A stretch of 17,354 nt of DNA. Source: JAQVEM01 sp964616545 (GTDB lineage Bacteria; Actinomycetota; Humimicrobiia; Humimicrobiales; Humimicrobiaceae). The stretch covers positions 1-17,354 of the forward strand of contig CAZTUA010000046.1 in the NCBI GenBank assembly GCA_964616545.1, given 5' to 3'. Below, in pieces: positions 16,230-17,354 of this stretch. The number at the start of each line of letters is the position of its first letter. Position 1 is the stretch's first letter. A program made the position numbers and the translations under genes. The notes under the pieces are model-generated. The model saw nothing but the letters and a program-made list of their open reading frames with translations. It did not search any database and was not told where the DNA came from.

Positions 16230-16259
16230 TTGACACAAACATATGTTCGGTAGTATTAT
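16230..16259 (+). promoter_or_regulatory. SOS-controlled promoter of the YneA-like gene
   Basis: A perfect -35 TTGACA (16230-16235) and a near-perfect -10 TATTAT (16254-16259) are 18 bases apart, with a predicted start near 16266. This is the strongest promoter in the window. One LexA box fills the spacer and another covers the start site, so repression should be tight and induction strong. Confidence 0.8.
16236..16249 (+). promoter_or_regulatory. LexA box 1, in the promoter spacer
   Basis: CAAACATATGTTCG matches 13 of 14 positions of CGAACRNRYGTTYG. It begins directly after the -35 hexamer, where bound LexA would exclude RNA polymerase. Confidence 0.85.
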
Positions 16260-16264
16260 ATAAG

Positions 16265-16278
16265 CGAACATTAGTTCG
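16265..16278 (+). promoter_or_regulatory. LexA box 2, at the transcription start
   Basis: CGAACATTAGTTCG has perfect CGAAC/GTTCG half-sites, with only the central bases off consensus. It lies 29 bases centre to centre from box 1, close to three helical turns, so both dimers would sit on nearly the same DNA face. Confidence 0.85.
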
Positions 16279-16327
16279 TTTTTACGTAATAGATTATTGT
16301 AAGCCTGGCAGAGACAGGGTGATATAA

Positions 16328-16630
16328 ATGGAAAATGTTAAAACAAATTTAAGAAAAATTATTCTTTACATACTTATAATAATTGTAGCATTTCTTGTCA
16401 TAGCGGCTCTGTATTTTAACAGATATAAATTTAGCGGTTTAAACACAATCAGGTATAAGATTGTAAACATTGAAAGAGGAATCAGTATTAACGAGCTTGC
16501 AGGAAGATTTTCTGATAATAATACAAGGTCAAAGTTTGTAAGTGAAACTAAAAGACTGAACAATATTAATTCCACTGGATATATCCCGGGAAATTCTACA
16601 CTTATTATTCCTATAATTGAATATGAATAG
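16328..16630 (+). CDS. yneA: YneA-like SOS cell-division inhibitor (membrane-anchored LysM-like protein)
   Basis: A 100-residue protein with a short basic N-terminus, one membrane segment (about 11-30) and an outside domain (about 43-96). The domain reads like a divergent LysM module: YKIVNIERGISINELAGRF at the start and YIPGNSTLIIPI at the end. Size, topology and LysM match YneA of Bacillus subtilis and analogues such as DivS/ChiZ, which stop division during DNA damage and are encoded beside lexA. Here ilvC separates the two genes. The promoter carries two LexA boxes, which strongly supports an SOS role. The ATG is preceded by AGGGTGA at five-base spacing. The YneA assignment is inferred from architecture, context and operators, since these proteins are poorly conserved in sequence. 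dut follows after 80 bases and may share the transcript. Confidence 0.8.
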   Translation: MENVKTNLRKIILYILIIIVAFLVIAALYFNRYKFSGLNTIRYKIVNIERGISINELAGRFSDNNTRSKFVSETKRLNNINSTGYIPGNSTLIIPIIEYE

Positions 16631-16644
16631 TATAATCTATTCAT
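16623..16644. repeat. Perfect 8-bp inverted repeat across the yneA-like stop codon
   Basis: ATGAATAG (16623-16630) and CTATTCAT (16637-16644) flank a TATAAT loop; the left arm ends with the TAG stop. The nearest T-run is about 20 bases further on, so it is not a canonical terminator. It may protect the 3' end of the message, reduce read-through into dut, or be chance. Confidence 0.3.
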
Positions 16645-16710
16645 GCCTGATAATTTAAATTCTTAATTTTTTTATATTTAAAGCTATTATTTTTAATTTA
16701 TATTAAATAT

Positions 16711-17145
16711 ATGGTAACTATAAAGATAAAATTGCTTGATAAAACAATTCCAGCGCCATCATACGCACACAGTGGCGATGCCGGTCTTGACCTGTGCAGT
16801 ACTGTTGATTGTGATCTAAAGCCGTTTGATAGGAAAAAAATACCTACCGGCATTAAAGTTTCAATCCCTCAGGGTTATGCAGGATTTATACAGCCAAGAT
16901 CAGGAATTGCATATAAGAATGGTATAGGACTTGTTAATTCACCTGGTTTGATTGATTCTGGATACAGGGGTGAAATATGTGCCATTCTAATAAATTATGA
17001 TACCGAAAATACTTTTAAAATAAAAAAAGGTGATAAAATCTGCCAGATGGTAATAAAAAAAGTTGAAGAAGTTGATTTAGAAGTAGTGGAAGAACTTGAC
17101 AGCACACACAGAGGAGAAGGCGGATTCGGCAGCACAGACAGATAG
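16711..17145 (+). CDS. dut: dUTP diphosphatase (trimeric dUTPase)
   Basis: Hydrolyses dUTP to dUMP and pyrophosphate, keeping uracil out of DNA and supplying dUMP for thymidylate synthesis. All five motifs of the trimeric family are present in 144 residues: DAGLDLCS (23-30), PRSGIA (62-67), GLIDSGYRGEI with catalytic Asp82, GDKICQM (107-113) and the C-terminal flexible RGEGGFGST (134-142). Length is normal for the family. The ATG at 16711 has an AT-rich leader without a Shine-Dalgarno. It lies 80 bases after the YneA-like gene with no clear terminator or LexA box between, so read-through from the SOS promoter is plausible; an own promoter cannot be excluded. Confidence 0.97.
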   Translation: MVTIKIKLLDKTIPAPSYAHSGDAGLDLCSTVDCDLKPFDRKKIPTGIKVSIPQGYAGFIQPRSGIAYKNGIGLVNSPGLIDSGYRGEICAILINYDTENTFKIKKGDKICQMVIKKVEEVDLEVVEELDSTHRGEGGFGSTDR

Positions 17146-17167
17146 ATAATCATAATTGTCTGAAATG

Positions 17168-17182
17168 CTGTATTTTATACAG
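17168..17182. repeat. Small perfect hairpin after dut
   Basis: CTGTAT (17168-17173) and ATACAG (17177-17182) pair across a TTT loop 23 bases after the dut stop. No T-run follows, so it is at best a weak 3'-end structure. Confidence 0.25.
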
Positions 17183-17247
17183 ATATTAGTAACTTCCGAT
17201 AATATATATTATGTTAACTTTAATATATATTTAAAAATATCTCTTTT

Positions 17248-17354
17248 TTAAATCCATTTTTTAATAATACTGGGTCCTATTATATTTGCATTGCTGACTG
17301 ATGATTGCTCTACCCTTTCATAATTAGATTGCATATAAATTATTTTTAATAAAA
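17248..17354 (-). CDS. Possible C-terminal end of an unknown gene running off the window
   Basis: On the minus strand a frame is open from the right edge to a TAA at 17248-17250, giving 34 residues that end ANIIGPSIIKKWI. In DNA this AT-rich an open stretch of that length is mildly unlikely by chance, and base composition here is less extreme than in the spacer to its left. I recognise no family. It could be the convergent neighbour of dut or a chance frame. Confidence 0.35.
   Translation of the reverse strand, partial: LLKIIYMQSNYERVEQSSVSNANIIGPSIIKKWI

Overview
This is a very AT-rich stretch of a bacterial chromosome. It is packed with housekeeping genes that favour AGA/AGG for arginine and ATA for isoleucine. 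Several features point to a Gram-positive-type lineage: RNase Y, SpoVS, a penicillin-binding protein with PASTA domains, and LexA operators of the CGAAC-N4-GTTCG kind. The order rny - spoVS - miaB resembles Clostridia, while miaA - dapF - hflX - lexA resembles Actinobacteria. A deep-branching member of the Firmicutes/Actinobacteriota side of the tree is therefore my best guess; this is inference, since there is no rRNA or other marker here. No tRNA, rRNA, CRISPR or insertion sequence was seen.

Layout. At 1-183 is the tail of an unknown gene. At 245-3058 (minus) is a class A penicillin-binding protein with four PASTA repeats, divergent from tyrS-hypA (3267-4845). A 484-base gap (4846-5329) follows. 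It holds a candidate promoter, a GC-rich hairpin and a textbook intrinsic terminator that ends exactly at the rny ribosome-binding site, so rny looks attenuated or preceded by a small RNA. Next is a co-directional series: rny, a MutL-like GHKL ATPase that overlaps it, spoVS, miaB, miaA, dapF, dapL and hflX. hflX converges on lexA (minus), with ilvC (minus) behind lexA. Divergent from ilvC, an SOS-type promoter with two LexA boxes drives a small membrane-anchored LysM-like protein (YneA-type division inhibitor), followed by dut. A possible partial gene reaches the right edge on the minus strand.

How the genes fit together. miaA and miaB act in sequence on tRNA A37. dapL and dapF catalyse consecutive steps to meso-diaminopimelate, which feeds peptidoglycan, the substrate of the penicillin-binding protein. 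lexA, the YneA-like gene and perhaps dut form a small DNA-damage module.

Most notable points: (1) dapL is interrupted by an in-frame TAA, with its conserved C-terminal arginine region intact just downstream; (2) a stand-alone MutL-like ATPase of unknown role is coupled to RNase Y and SpoVS; (3) two LexA boxes flank the -10 element of the YneA-like gene, and a third box overlaps the lexA promoter; (4) the IlvC cofactor loop lacks the usual NADPH phosphate-binding residues, suggesting NADH use; (5) rny has a terminator-bearing leader.
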